DNA from: an uncultured Spartobacteria bacterium
Lineage (GTDB): Bacteria; Verrucomicrobiota; Verrucomicrobiia; Chthoniobacterales; Chthoniobacteraceae
Assembly (NCBI GenBank): GCA_903929475.1
Contig: CAIYUV010000131.1
Span: 1 to 57,890 of the forward strand
Direction of reading: 5' to 3'
Length of the DNA: 57,890 nucleotides
The number at the start of each line of letters is the position of its first letter. Position 1 is the first letter of the stretch. Positions 25,531 through 34,070 of the stretch are shown here, piece by piece. The translations under genes and the position numbers were made by a program. The notes below the pieces were generated by a model. That model saw only the letters and a program-made list of their open reading frames with translations. It was not told the DNA's origin and searched no databases.

Positions 25531-26064
25531 CTACTCCGCGATTACGAAATCAACGCCGACGTCGTGGGATTCCGTCGGCAATTCGTCCACGATTTGCAGC
25601 GCGAAACAGACGCCGACTTTGCAGGTGCGCGCAGCGAGGGAGGCGAGCAGGCGGTCGTAATATCCTCCGCCGCGTCCGCAGCGTGCGCCTACGCGTGTGA
25701 AGGCGACGCCGGGCAACAGGATGAGATCCACATCGGCGGGCAGGATCAGTCGCGCTGGATCAGCGACGGGTTCGCGGAGATTCCACTGGCCCGGCTGTAA
25801 TTCGTAAAGCGATTCGACGGTATAGAGCGAAAGACCATCGGTGCCCACCCGCGGGTAGCAGATCACTTTTCCGAAAGCGTGCGTCCATAGCAGTTCGACA
25901 TCCGGCTCGCGCGGTTGCGGTGCGAACAGTGCAACAGTGCGCGCGCACTGCCATTGCGGAAGCGCGGCGATGGCGGCACAGATGCGTGCGCTTTTCTCCC
26001 CGCGCTGATCGGGTGGCAGCGGCAGTCGGTCGCGCATGGCGCGGCGGAGTTGTTCTTTGGCGGG
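25531..26064 (-). CDS. 5-formyltetrahydrofolate cyclo-ligase
   Basis: A protein of 177 residues matching the 5-FTHF cyclo-ligase family (MTHFS). The N-terminus has the KEQLRRAMRDRL helix, the middle VALFAPQPREPDVELLW and CYPRV, and the C-terminal catalytic/nucleotide loop is GRGGGYYDRLLA followed by VGVCFALQIVDELPTESHDVGVDFVI (given in part). It uses ATP to convert 5-formyl-THF to 5,10-methenyl-THF in one-carbon metabolism. In many bacteria this gene (ygfA/yqgN) lies near 6S RNA, but I see no clear 6S RNA here. The start at 26064 gives the usual family length. Confidence 0.9.
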   Translation of the reverse strand, partial: PAKEQLRRAMRDRLPLPPDQRGEKSARICAAIAALPQWQCARTVALFAPQPREPDVELLWTHAFGKVICYPRVGTDGLSLYTVESLYELQPGQWNLREPVADPARLILPADVDLILLPGVAFTRVGARCGRGGGYYDRLLASLAARTCKVGVCFALQIVDELPTESHDVGVDFVIAE

Positions 26065-26184
26065 CATGGTTTGCGTGGTGCGGATACTGAGCACTGTGCG
26101 ACGGACGCTGGGAACAAATTTTTCACGCGATTGCCATGCACGAAATAATTGCGTCGCGCATCGCGTTCTCTACGCTCACGTGCT

Positions 26185-27147
26185 GTGCCGAAAATTTTGC
26201 CACGAAAACCCCCGAAAGCCCGGATTACAAAATCGGCCAACGGCCACCACGCCCACGCGACCGCAGGCGCGCACAAGGTCGGTTTGAAACCAAAGAAGGG
26301 ATGGAGCAAACGCAGCTATCTCACGAACGTCTGGCTGCCTTCGCTTTTCAAAAAAAGAAAGGGCGGCGAGATCACGCCGGAGTTTCCCGAGGTTCGGCGC
26401 GGCGAGGTCGGGCTGACGTGGATCGGCCACGCTTCATTTCTCCTGCAATTTCCCAATAACAATCTGCTGATCGATCCGAACTGGGCGAAGTGGCTGAAGA
26501 TCGTGAAGCGGTTGAAGCATCCGGGCGTGAAGCTCGATCATCTGCCGGAGATCGATCTCGTGCTCGTCACCCACGCGCATTTCGATCATCTGGATCGTCG
26601 CACGCTGCGGAGCGTCGCAGCGGGCCAGCCCATCGTGGTGCCGTTCGAGGTGGGTAATCTTGTCCACGACCTCGGTTTTCACAGCGTCCATGAACTTGGA
26701 TATTGGGAAAACTATCGTCACGGATCGCTGAACGTTTCGCTCACGCCATGTCAGCATTGGGGCGCGCGTGTGTTGCATGACACGCATCGCGGATTCGGAG
26801 GCTTCATCGTGCAGTGCGGCGGGCGCACCATTTATCACTGCGGCGACACGGCGTATTTTCCGGGCTTCAAGGAAATCGGAAAGCGATTCGATATTGATGT
26901 CGCGCTGCTGCCCATCGGTGCCTACGAGCCGCCGAGCGGGCGCGATGTGCACATGAATCCCGAGGAGGCGCTGCACGCTTTCATGGATCTCGGCGCAAAG
27001 GTGATGGTGCCGATGCACTATGGAACTTTCCGATTGAGCCACGAGCCGATGGACGAGCCGTTGGAGCGTCTGCTCAGCGCCGCGCACAAATTCGGTCTGA
27101 GCGAAAAAATCGCGGTGATGACGGAAGGGAAGCCCGAGATTTTTTAG
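26185..27147 (+). CDS. Metallo-beta-lactamase-fold hydrolase (UlaG/NAPE-PLD-like)
   Basis: A protein of about 320 residues. The GTG at 26185 (VPKILPRK) or a TTG at 26149 could start it; no ribosome-binding site decides this. The zinc-binding signature is LVTHAHFDHLDR, preceded by WIGHASFLLQ and LLIDPNWAKW, and later CGDTAYFPGF and MHYGTF supply further ligands. This arrangement matches the NAPE-PLD/UlaG/RomA group that acts on phosphoesters, lactones or lipids in the cytoplasm. The N-terminus before about residue 45 is basic and not part of the fold. Its stop overlaps the stop of the convergent receiver-kinase gene by 3 bp. Confidence 0.85.
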   Translation: MPKILPRKPPKARITKSANGHHAHATAGAHKVGLKPKKGWSKRSYLTNVWLPSLFKKRKGGEITPEFPEVRRGEVGLTWIGHASFLLQFPNNNLLIDPNWAKWLKIVKRLKHPGVKLDHLPEIDLVLVTHAHFDHLDRRTLRSVAAGQPIVVPFEVGNLVHDLGFHSVHELGYWENYRHGSLNVSLTPCQHWGARVLHDTHRGFGGFIVQCGGRTIYHCGDTAYFPGFKEIGKRFDIDVALLPIGAYEPPSGRDVHMNPEEALHAFMDLGAKVMVPMHYGTFRLSHEPMDEPLERLLSAAHKFGLSEKIAVMTEGKPEIF

Positions 27148-28337
27148 CGGGCCGGAAGGAAAACGGTGAACGTGGTGCCCTGGCCGACTTTCGTCGAGAG
27201 ACGCACTGCGCCTTTCGCTTGAGTGACGAGCTGCTTCACGCTGCCGAGTCCGATGCCTGTTCCTTTGCCGACGGGCTTGGTGGTGAATTGCTCGTTGAAT
27301 AATTTTCCGACCACTTCCGGGGGGATGCCGGGACCGTTGTCGCGCACGCTGATGGCGATGTGCTGGCCGGACTTCGCGAGCGTGTCTCGTCCGACGAAGC
27401 GTTCATTCGCGCTGTCGAGAAAGCTGGATGAGTCGAAGTCCGAAGGCAGAAGTTGCGCGATGACTTCGACGCGATGCGACGCGGTGCCACTTTGAAGGGC
27501 GTTGATTGCCAGATTCAGCAGGATGCGGAGGAGATCGGTGCTGTGGATGGCGGCGCAGGCAGGTTCCTCCAGTTCACTGATTGTGAATTGGTGCCCCTCG
27601 GCACTCGGGTGTTTGATAAGGAGTTCCTGCAAATCGAGCAGGACTTCGTTCACCGATGTGCGTTCGTCTGGGTCTGTCTTGCGACGTGTGCCGAGGTAGC
27701 GACGGGAGATTTCCAGGCATCGTGCCACCTGTCCGTGGACTCTAGAAATGTTGCCGCGCATTTTTTCCATCTCAGCACCTTCCAGACTGGCTACAGATTG
27801 GACCTGACGTTCGAGCAATTCGACAAAGCCGTTGATGACGGTGAGCGGGTTATTGAGATCGTGTAGAACATTGCCCACTTCATCGGCGTCGGTGCGTCTG
27901 GCAATTTCGCCGTGCAGTTCCTCTAGTCGTTTATGAGCGGATTTCAGCTCCCTCGTGGCGCGACGTTTTTCGAGAGCCTTGCTTGTCGCGCTGCGGAGCG
28001 TGGGGATGTCGAAGGGCTTGTTGAGATATTCGCGTGCGCCGTGGCGGAGGGCTTGCCGTGCGGTTTCGAGGGTCTCGTAGGCGGTGAGCATGATGACCTC
28101 GATGTCTTCATCGAGCGCCTTCAATTCGCGCAACACGTCCACGCCGGACATTCCCTGCATGAGGATGTCGAGGATCGCGACGTCGGGTGTCCGTTCGCGT
28201 GCGAGCTTGAGCGCGTCCTTGCCGTTGGATGCGAGCAGGACTTCAAAGTCGTTTTTGAAAACGACCTTGAGGGAAGCGCGTGGACCTTCCTCGTCATCTA
28301 CGACGAGAAGGATCGGCTTAGAAGTTGTATCCGGCAC
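27144..28337 (-). CDS. Receiver-histidine kinase fusion protein (REC then HK)
   Basis: A protein of 397 residues from a GTG at 28337 that lies inside the 3' end of the fadL-like gene (20-bp overlap). Residues 7-120 are a receiver domain with Asp57 (VAILDILMQGMSG) and Lys in YLNKPF. A coiled linker follows (about 120-150), then a HisKA-like helix with His159 (VLHDLNNPLTVINGF) and an ATPase domain (LLNLAINALQ, DNGPGIP, GTGIGLGSVKQL). There are no TM segments, so it is cytoplasmic. The REC-first order marks a protein that is switched by phosphorelay from another kinase. Frame-consistent codons upstream within fadL are not protein-like, which supports the GTG start. Confidence 0.85.
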   Translation of the reverse strand: MPDTTSKPILLVVDDEEGPRASLKVVFKNDFEVLLASNGKDALKLARERTPDVAILDILMQGMSGVDVLRELKALDEDIEVIMLTAYETLETARQALRHGAREYLNKPFDIPTLRSATSKALEKRRATRELKSAHKRLEELHGEIARRTDADEVGNVLHDLNNPLTVINGFVELLERQVQSVASLEGAEMEKMRGNISRVHGQVARCLEISRRYLGTRRKTDPDERTSVNEVLLDLQELLIKHPSAEGHQFTISELEEPACAAIHSTDLLRILLNLAINALQSGTASHRVEVIAQLLPSDFDSSSFLDSANERFVGRDTLAKSGQHIAISVRDNGPGIPPEVVGKLFNEQFTTKPVGKGTGIGLGSVKQLVTQAKGAVRLSTKVGQGTTFTVFLPAR

Positions 28338-29616
28338 TGATGGAGATGGCGTGGCTGTCGAATTGATAGGTGCCGTCGGCGACGGTGCCCTGCGAAATGG
28401 TGCGCTTGGGGCCATGCGCCCATTGGTAGGCGAGGTCCCAGTTCCAGTTTTTATGCTGGCCGCCGAGACCTGCGCTGAAGATGTGGCGGTTGGAGTCGGG
28501 CACGACGGGGTTGAAGGATTCGTTTGGCACGCTGTTTTCGCTGTAGATGTAACCGGCGCTGGCGACGAGGCCGTTGTCGAATTTGTAGCTCGCGCCGAAT
28601 TCGTAGAAGAGCGACGACTCCCAGTTGAATGGCAGAGCGACGTCACCGCTCTTTTTGCGCAGGTTGACCGTGTTGAGGTTGTCCCAGTCGGTCCAGTCCA
28701 CGTTCACTTCGAGGTTCCATTTCGGCGTCGGGCGGAAGCTGTAACCGACAACGATGTTCTGCGGGAATTTGATCCCCGCCGATGCACTCTCACGCGAGTC
28801 CACACCTGCAACCGGGAATGGTCCGAATGGCGTGGGCACCGAGAAGCCGTTGTAGAAAGTGTGCGCGTGGCCATCGAAATTTATGTCCGTCTGGCTGCGA
28901 TAGGTGATGCCGAAGCTGTGCATCGGATGCGGTTTCCAAAGTATGCCTGCATTCCAGCCGACACCCCAGCCGTCACCTTCGAATTCGAACATATCATGCG
29001 CCGCGAGAATCCCGCGTTTCAAACTTGCCTTGGCATAGTTGAAAGTCGGGCCTGCCGCGATGGAAAGACTGTCGCAAACCTGCCATGCGACGACGGGGTT
29101 GATGCAGATGTATTGCACGCTACCGCTGATTGAGAGTGTGCGGAGCGGGGAGTTTTCCGGGTATTCCAGGCCGAAGCCGTAGGGCGCGTAGACGCCGAGA
29201 CCGAAGACCACTGGTGCGGCTGCCGGTTTCCAAGTCGCGAAGAACGTGGGCGCAAACTGCCAGTCGCGTTTGATGTCAAACGCGGGCGCACCACTCGCCG
29301 GGTGGACGCGATTTTCCAGTGTGATGGCATACACGCCGATGCGGGTGTGGACGCTGTCTGCGTCCGGTGCCACGGGCACGGTGTTTTTTCCACCGAGTGA
29401 GATGGAGGACGGAGCATTCAGCTTTTCGTAAAGCTGTGTGATGCCGGCAGGGTTGTAGTAGATCGCCGACGGATTATCCGCCGTGGCGGCGAATGCATTG
29501 CCACGCGCGGTGGCTGCGGCGTCTTGGTCTGCGATGCGGATGCCGAGCGCGTGTGAAGAGGCGGTGAGGCCAAGCACGACGGCACAGGCGAACGTTAAGG
29601 AGTGGGCTGATTTCAT
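28318..29616 (-). CDS. OmpP1/FadL-family outer-membrane transport protein
   Basis: A protein of 432 residues. The start at 29616 gives a signal peptide (MKSAHSLTFACAVVLGLTASSHA). The mature N-terminus (LGIRIADQDAAATARGNAF, ATADNPSAIYYNPAGITQL) is the diagnostic FadL hatch/N-terminal region, and the rest shows alternating amphipathic strands ending with aromatic SISAGYNF, the expected C-terminal outer-membrane signature. The family imports hydrophobic compounds such as fatty acids or aromatics. It is divergent from the OmpR-type regulator/kinase pair and is translationally overlapped by the receiver-kinase gene. Both could regulate it. Confidence 0.9.
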   Translation of the reverse strand: MKSAHSLTFACAVVLGLTASSHALGIRIADQDAAATARGNAFAATADNPSAIYYNPAGITQLYEKLNAPSSISLGGKNTVPVAPDADSVHTRIGVYAITLENRVHPASGAPAFDIKRDWQFAPTFFATWKPAAAPVVFGLGVYAPYGFGLEYPENSPLRTLSISGSVQYICINPVVAWQVCDSLSIAAGPTFNYAKASLKRGILAAHDMFEFEGDGWGVGWNAGILWKPHPMHSFGITYRSQTDINFDGHAHTFYNGFSVPTPFGPFPVAGVDSRESASAGIKFPQNIVVGYSFRPTPKWNLEVNVDWTDWDNLNTVNLRKKSGDVALPFNWESSLFYEFGASYKFDNGLVASAGYIYSENSVPNESFNPVVPDSNRHIFSAGLGGQHKNWNWDLAYQWAHGPKRTISQGTVADGTYQFDSHAISISAGYNF

Positions 29617-29769
29617 AACGAGGGGGCTGTTTAGCAGGGGGTGGGCCATGAGGACAGATAAACTTCCACCTCAGGTGCTGCGCACAAAAGAAAAGCCTCG
29701 CCGGTTGGTGACGGGGAATTCATGACAAACATAGTAACACTCTGCGTGAAATATGTTCACATTGCCTTC

Positions 29770-30441
29770 ATGAAAATCCTCGTAATCGAAGACGAAAAGA
29801 AAATTGCCAACTTATTGCAGAAGGGTCTGCGCGAACAGGGATACAACGTGGACATCAGCCACGACGGCAATGATGGGCTTGAGCGCGCCGGCACTACACC
29901 CTACGAAGCCATCATCTTGGACATCATGTTGCCGGGCCGCGACGGACTCAGTGTTTTGCGCAAGCTGCGCGAGCGAAAGGTGACAACGCCTGTCATGATC
30001 CTCACGGCACGAGGTGAGGTGAATGAGCGCGTCGAGGGTTTGAACGCAGGTGCCGACGACTACCTTGCAAAGCCGTTCGCGATGGATGAACTCATCGCCC
30101 GACTGCGTGCGCTCATGCGTCGTGTAACCGGTGAAAACATCAGTTTCTACAAAGTGGCTGACCTGACGATCAACCTCGTCAATCGCGAAGTAATGCGAGG
30201 CAATCGAAAAATAGTGCTGACCGGGCGTGAGTTTCGCCTGCTTGAACATCTCATGCGTTCGCCCGAGCAGGTTCTCACCCGCACTCAGATCATCGAGCGT
30301 GTGTGGGAGTATCATTTTGATCCCGGCACGAATCTCGTGGACGTTTACATCCAGCGTCTGCGCCGGAAAGTGGACGACGGCGAAGAGGTGAAACTCATCC
30401 AGACCGTGCGCGGAGTAGGCTACGCCATCAAACCCGAATAG
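29770..30441 (+). CDS. OmpR-family response regulator
   Basis: A protein of 223 residues from the ATG at 29770 (MKILVIEDEKKIANLLQKGL); an earlier in-frame codon would add a non-homologous leader. The receiver has the acidic pair at 7-9, phospho-acceptor Asp51 (AIILDIMLPGRDGL), Thr79 and Lys101 (DDYLAKPF). The C-terminal winged helix has LTGREFRLLEHLMRSPEQVL and NLVDVYIQRLRRKVDDG. It resembles CusR/CopR-like regulators in its compact linker. The kinase gene follows after 3 bp. The upstream gap is shared with the divergent fadL-like gene. Confidence 0.9.
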   Translation: MKILVIEDEKKIANLLQKGLREQGYNVDISHDGNDGLERAGTTPYEAIILDIMLPGRDGLSVLRKLRERKVTTPVMILTARGEVNERVEGLNAGADDYLAKPFAMDELIARLRALMRRVTGENISFYKVADLTINLVNREVMRGNRKIVLTGREFRLLEHLMRSPEQVLTRTQIIERVWEYHFDPGTNLVDVYIQRLRRKVDDGEEVKLIQTVRGVGYAIKPE

Positions 30442-30444
30442 CCG

Positions 30445-31833
30445 ATGAAAGGCTGGCCGCTGCGTCTGAAGGTCACGCTCTGGTCCGTGCTGGTCGGTGG
30501 CCTTGCGCTTTTGCTCTTCGGTGGTGTGGTGGGTGTGAGCCTGCGACGCTCGGCACTCGCCCGTCTCGATAATGCTTTGCGCCATGAAGCCAACGACTTC
30601 TTTACAAGTTTGCGCGAACATACCTCGCCAAATCTATGGAAGGATCCGAATGAAGTGCGCGAACTTTTCGGACTCGTGCGAAGCCTTTACGCGTTCGATA
30701 TAGAACAGCCGCCTGGAAACCCCGTATATCGCACGCGCAGCCTTGGCACGGCACCGATTCCCGGTGGCCCGAACGATATTCCCTACAGCACAATCATAGA
30801 TGGGGACAAAGTGCGTGTCCTTCAAGTGACCCGCAACAACGTGCAAGTCCGTGTCGCGGCCGACCTCGGACCTATTGATCAAATCGAGCGCACACTCTGG
30901 ATCACCTACGCAATTCTGCTGCCGCTCACACTTCTCTTCATCGCATTTGGCGGAATGTGGCTTTCCAGAAAGGCGCTCAGGACCGTCGAACAAATTGCAG
31001 CGGCGGCTGAGCGAATTACCGCGCAGCGGCTGGATCACGGGCTGCCATCGCCCGGCACGAACGATGAAATCGGTCACCTCACCAATGTGTTGAATGAAAT
31101 GATAGCCCGCATCCGCGTCAGCTTTGAACAGGCACGACGTTTCAGCGCGGATGCATCGCATGAACTAAAAACCCCCCTCACGATTATCCGTGGCGAGATC
31201 GAGGCGTCACTACGTTCCGGACAGCTTCATCCGTCCGTGGAAGGAACGATGCTCGATCTATTGGAGGAAACCGGGCGTCTCATTCACATCGTGGAAAGTC
31301 TGCTCATCCTTTCACAGGCCGACGCAGGTAAATTCAACATCGAACTTGGCCCGGCTGACTTCGGCGCATTCCTCGATGAACTCGTGGAAGATGTGGAAAT
31401 TCTCGCGTCCCCTCGCGGCATCAAACTGATCACGGATTTCGCACCTGGCATTATTGTGAACGCCAACGTGCAATTTCTTCGGCAGGTGTTGCTCAACCTT
31501 TTTGACAACGCGGTGAAATATAATCTGCCCGATGGAGAAATCAGCGCGCAGCTCACCAGATTAAACGGGCAGGCCGTCTTCACCATCTCCAACACTGGAG
31601 CCAACATTTCACCCGAGGATCGTGAACGCATCTTTGATCGCTTCCATCGCGCGGATCCATCACGCGAGCGCAGCACGGGCGGGCAGGGGCTTGGCCTTAG
31701 TATCTGCCGGGAAATCATTCGCGCACACGGAGGCGAGATTTGGCTGGAACCAAGTATGCAGGGATGGACGTGTTTCCGCTTCTCCGTGCCACTGTGCGAA
31801 ATCCCGCGTATGGCCTCCACTGCGAGTGTGTAG
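30445..31833 (+). CDS. Two-TM sensor histidine kinase
   Basis: A protein of 462 residues: TM1 about 9-32, an extracytoplasmic domain to about 152, TM2 about 152-174, HAMP (about 175-228), HisKA with His239 (FSADASHELKTPLTIIRGE) and an ATPase domain (LLNLFDNAVKYN, DRERIFDRFHR, GGQGLGLSICREI). The G1 box reads SNTGANISPED rather than DxGxGI, so the first glycine box is diverged; the rest is intact. Layout and motifs match CusS/heavy-metal-type kinases, but the ligand is not evident. It forms a pair with the regulator just upstream. Confidence 0.9.
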   Translation: MKGWPLRLKVTLWSVLVGGLALLLFGGVVGVSLRRSALARLDNALRHEANDFFTSLREHTSPNLWKDPNEVRELFGLVRSLYAFDIEQPPGNPVYRTRSLGTAPIPGGPNDIPYSTIIDGDKVRVLQVTRNNVQVRVAADLGPIDQIERTLWITYAILLPLTLLFIAFGGMWLSRKALRTVEQIAAAAERITAQRLDHGLPSPGTNDEIGHLTNVLNEMIARIRVSFEQARRFSADASHELKTPLTIIRGEIEASLRSGQLHPSVEGTMLDLLEETGRLIHIVESLLILSQADAGKFNIELGPADFGAFLDELVEDVEILASPRGIKLITDFAPGIIVNANVQFLRQVLLNLFDNAVKYNLPDGEISAQLTRLNGQAVFTISNTGANISPEDRERIFDRFHRADPSRERSTGGQGLGLSICREIIRAHGGEIWLEPSMQGWTCFRFSVPLCEIPRMASTASV

Positions 31834-31890
31834 TCGCCGGACTGCGGCGCGGCGTTGCCACGGCGCGCGTGCGATGACATGATGCGTGCG

Positions 31891-33108
31891 ATGACAAACA
31901 ACGATTGGATGAAAGTGCGTGCCGACTTTCCGATTCTCGACCAGCAGGTGAACGGAAAGCCGCTGATCTATTTTGACAATGCCGCCAGCTCGCAAAAACC
32001 CCGCGCCGTCATCGCCGCGCTCGCTCACTACTACGAGCACGACAACGCCAACGTGCATCGCGGACTGCACGAGTTGAGTTCGCGTGCGACCGATGCCTTC
32101 GAGGGAGCACGCATGAAAGTCGCGAAATATCTCGGCGCATCGCAGACGGAGGAAATCATCTTCACACGCGGAACTACCGAGGCGATCAACCTTGTCGCGA
32201 ACACATGGGGCGTTCGCAATCTTCGCGCAGACGATGTGATTTTGCTTACGGAAATGGAGCACCACAGCAACCTCGTCCCGTGGCAACTGCTTGCTGAACG
32301 CACTGGAGCAAAACTCCGCTTCGTCCCAGTCGTAGATGACGGCACACTCGCCTTCGAGCCCGCGCTGCTGGATGGCGTGAAGCTTTTCTCCTTCGTCCAC
32401 ATTTCAAACTCCCTCGGCACCATCAACCCCGCCGCCGAACTCTGTCGCGCCGCACGCGCTACGGGCGTCGTGACGCTCGTGGATGGTGCGCAGTCCTCGG
32501 GTCATCTGCCCGTGAATGTCCGCGAGATGGGTTGCGATTTCTACGCATTCTCCGGCCATAAAATGTGCGCGCCCACCGGCATCGGCGCGCTGTGGGGACG
32601 CATGGAACTTTTGCAGGAAATGCCGCCGTGGCACGGGGGAGGGGAGATGATCGTGAGCGTCACCTACGAACGCGCGACCTACAAACAACCTCCGCACAAG
32701 TTCGAGGCAGGCACGCCGAATATCGCGGGAGCTGTTGGACTCGGTGCTGCGGTGGATTATTTGGAAAACATCGGGCGCTCCGAGATTTTCGCGCACGATT
32801 CCGAGCTGGCCGCGCTCGCCGTTGCGCGACTCGGAGAAATCCCCGGAATCCGCGTCCTCGGTCCATCCGGCCAGCGCGGTGCGCTTGCAGCATTCCACGC
32901 GGGATGGGCGCACCCGCACGACCTCACCACCTACGCAAACGAACACGGCCTCGCGCTGCGCGGCGGGCACCACTGCACGCAGCCGCTCATGCGCAAACTG
33001 CGGTTGCCCGGCACCACGCGGGCGAGCTTCTATTTTTACAACACCACCGGGGAGGTGGAGCGCATGGCGGAAATCCTCCGTGCTGCGCGCAAATTTTTTG
33101 ACCGATGA
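31891..33108 (+). CDS. sufS: SufS-type cysteine desulfurase
   Basis: A protein of 405 residues of fold-type I PLP enzymes. Key residues can be placed: His124 in EMEHHSN, the PLP-Asp in TLVDGAQSSGH, the Schiff-base Lys224 in AFSGHKMCAPTG and the catalytic Cys362 in LRGGHHCTQPLM, the short SufS-type loop rather than the long NifS/IscS loop. It releases sulfur from cysteine for Fe-S cluster assembly. The start at 31891 (MTNNDWMKVRADFPIL) matches SufS. It overlaps sufU by 4 bp (ATGA), the Firmicute-type SufS-SufU pair, so SufU is the probable sulfur acceptor. Sulfur for FdhD could also derive from such an enzyme. Confidence 0.95.
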   Translation: MTNNDWMKVRADFPILDQQVNGKPLIYFDNAASSQKPRAVIAALAHYYEHDNANVHRGLHELSSRATDAFEGARMKVAKYLGASQTEEIIFTRGTTEAINLVANTWGVRNLRADDVILLTEMEHHSNLVPWQLLAERTGAKLRFVPVVDDGTLAFEPALLDGVKLFSFVHISNSLGTINPAAELCRAARATGVVTLVDGAQSSGHLPVNVREMGCDFYAFSGHKMCAPTGIGALWGRMELLQEMPPWHGGGEMIVSVTYERATYKQPPHKFEAGTPNIAGAVGLGAAVDYLENIGRSEIFAHDSELAALAVARLGEIPGIRVLGPSGQRGALAAFHAGWAHPHDLTTYANEHGLALRGGHHCTQPLMRKLRLPGTTRASFYFYNTTGEVERMAEILRAARKFFDR

Positions 33109-33557
33109 ACGACGAACTCGAAGAACTCTACCAGCAGGTGATCCTCGATCACTCGAAGCGCCCGCGCAATTTCGGCAAACTGCCGGACGCGATTCACGTT
33201 CACGGCGACAATCCTTCGTGCGGCGACGAAATCCGGCTCGATGTGAAATTCGGCCCGGACGGGAGCGTGGCGGATATGAAGTTCACCGGCACCGGTTGCG
33301 CCATCAGTCAGGCGAGCGCGTCGCTGATGACGCTCAAGCTCAAAGGCAAACCGCGCGCCGAGGCCGAGCGGCTCATGCACAATTTTCACACGCTCGTCAC
33401 CAGCGACACCGAGCCGGATACGAAGGGGCTTGGCGATTTGGTGCTGCTGCGAGGCGTGCGAAAATTCCCCCAGCGCGTGAAATGCGCAATGCTCGCGTGG
33501 CGCGCATTTGAGCAGGCGCTTGGCGAGGGCGGTGCGGTGACGACGGAGGGAGAATAG
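33105..33557 (+). CDS. sufU: SufU zinc-dependent sulfurtransferase / IscU-like protein
   Basis: A protein of 150 residues. The zinc/cluster-binding cysteines are at 39 (NPSCGDEI), 65 (GTGCAISQAS) and 127 (RVKCAMLAW), with the conserved Asp41. The extra segment between the second and third cysteines (about 90-112) is the SufU-type insertion absent from IscU. SufU takes the persulfide sulfur from SufS. The overlap with sufS and the absence of sufBCD here indicate that the rest of the Suf machinery is elsewhere. Confidence 0.95.
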   Translation: MNDELEELYQQVILDHSKRPRNFGKLPDAIHVHGDNPSCGDEIRLDVKFGPDGSVADMKFTGTGCAISQASASLMTLKLKGKPRAEAERLMHNFHTLVTSDTEPDTKGLGDLVLLRGVRKFPQRVKCAMLAWRAFEQALGEGGAVTTEGE

Positions 33558-33590
33558 CGGAATGTTGAATCGGCGCTTGCCTCTTAGCCC

Positions 33591-34070
33591 GTGATCGCGC
33601 CCGATCCGACCATGCAATTGACCGACGAGCAAAAAGCCAAAGTCGCCGCGTGGATCGCGGACGGCGTGAAACTTTCCGACATCCAGACGCGCCTTGCGAG
33701 CGAATGCGACCTGCGTATGACCTACATGGACGTGCGCCTGCTTGTGGACGATCTCAAGCTCATGCCAAAAGATCCGCCCGCGCCTCCGGTCATGCTTCCC
33801 ACGGAAACACCAGCCGCGCTCTCGCCGCTGGCCGCCGAGCCAGCTCCTGCTGGTGAAAGCGTGTTGCTCACCGTGGATACTATCGCGCGCCCCGGCACGA
33901 TGGTCAGCGGTAACGTGACATTCAGCGATGGGAAAAAGGCGGCATGGTATCTCGATCAAACCGGCCGTCTCGGCGTCGTTCCCGAGGAACAGGGTTATCG
34001 GCCGCCAGCGGGCGATGTGGAAAAATTCCAGGCCCAGCTCGACCGCGAACTCGCGAAACTCGGATTCTAA
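33591..34070 (+). CDS. Uncharacterised protein with helical N-terminus
   Basis: A protein of 152-159 residues; a GTG at 33591 or the ATG at 33612 (MQLTDEQKAKVAAWIADG) could start it, and the ATG looks better. Residues about 1-55 form a helix-turn-helix-like helical region (LSDIQTRLASECDLRMTYMD). A Pro/Ala-rich linker follows (about 55-85), then a small beta-rich C-terminal part (TMVSGNVTFSDGKKAAWYLD) with a final GYRPPAGDVEKFQAQLDREL. No signal peptide. I do not recognise a named family; I recall similar proteins in Verrucomicrobia only in general terms. Its stop overlaps that of the convergent PAS kinase gene. Confidence 0.65.
   Translation: MIAPDPTMQLTDEQKAKVAAWIADGVKLSDIQTRLASECDLRMTYMDVRLLVDDLKLMPKDPPAPPVMLPTETPAALSPLAAEPAPAGESVLLTVDTIARPGTMVSGNVTFSDGKKAAWYLDQTGRLGVVPEEQGYRPPAGDVEKFQAQLDRELAKLGF

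Noticed and set aside
26065-26184. 6S RNA gene next to the 5-formyl-THF cyclo-ligase gene
   Set aside because: The gap is about 120 bp and shows no long imperfect hairpin with a central bubble.
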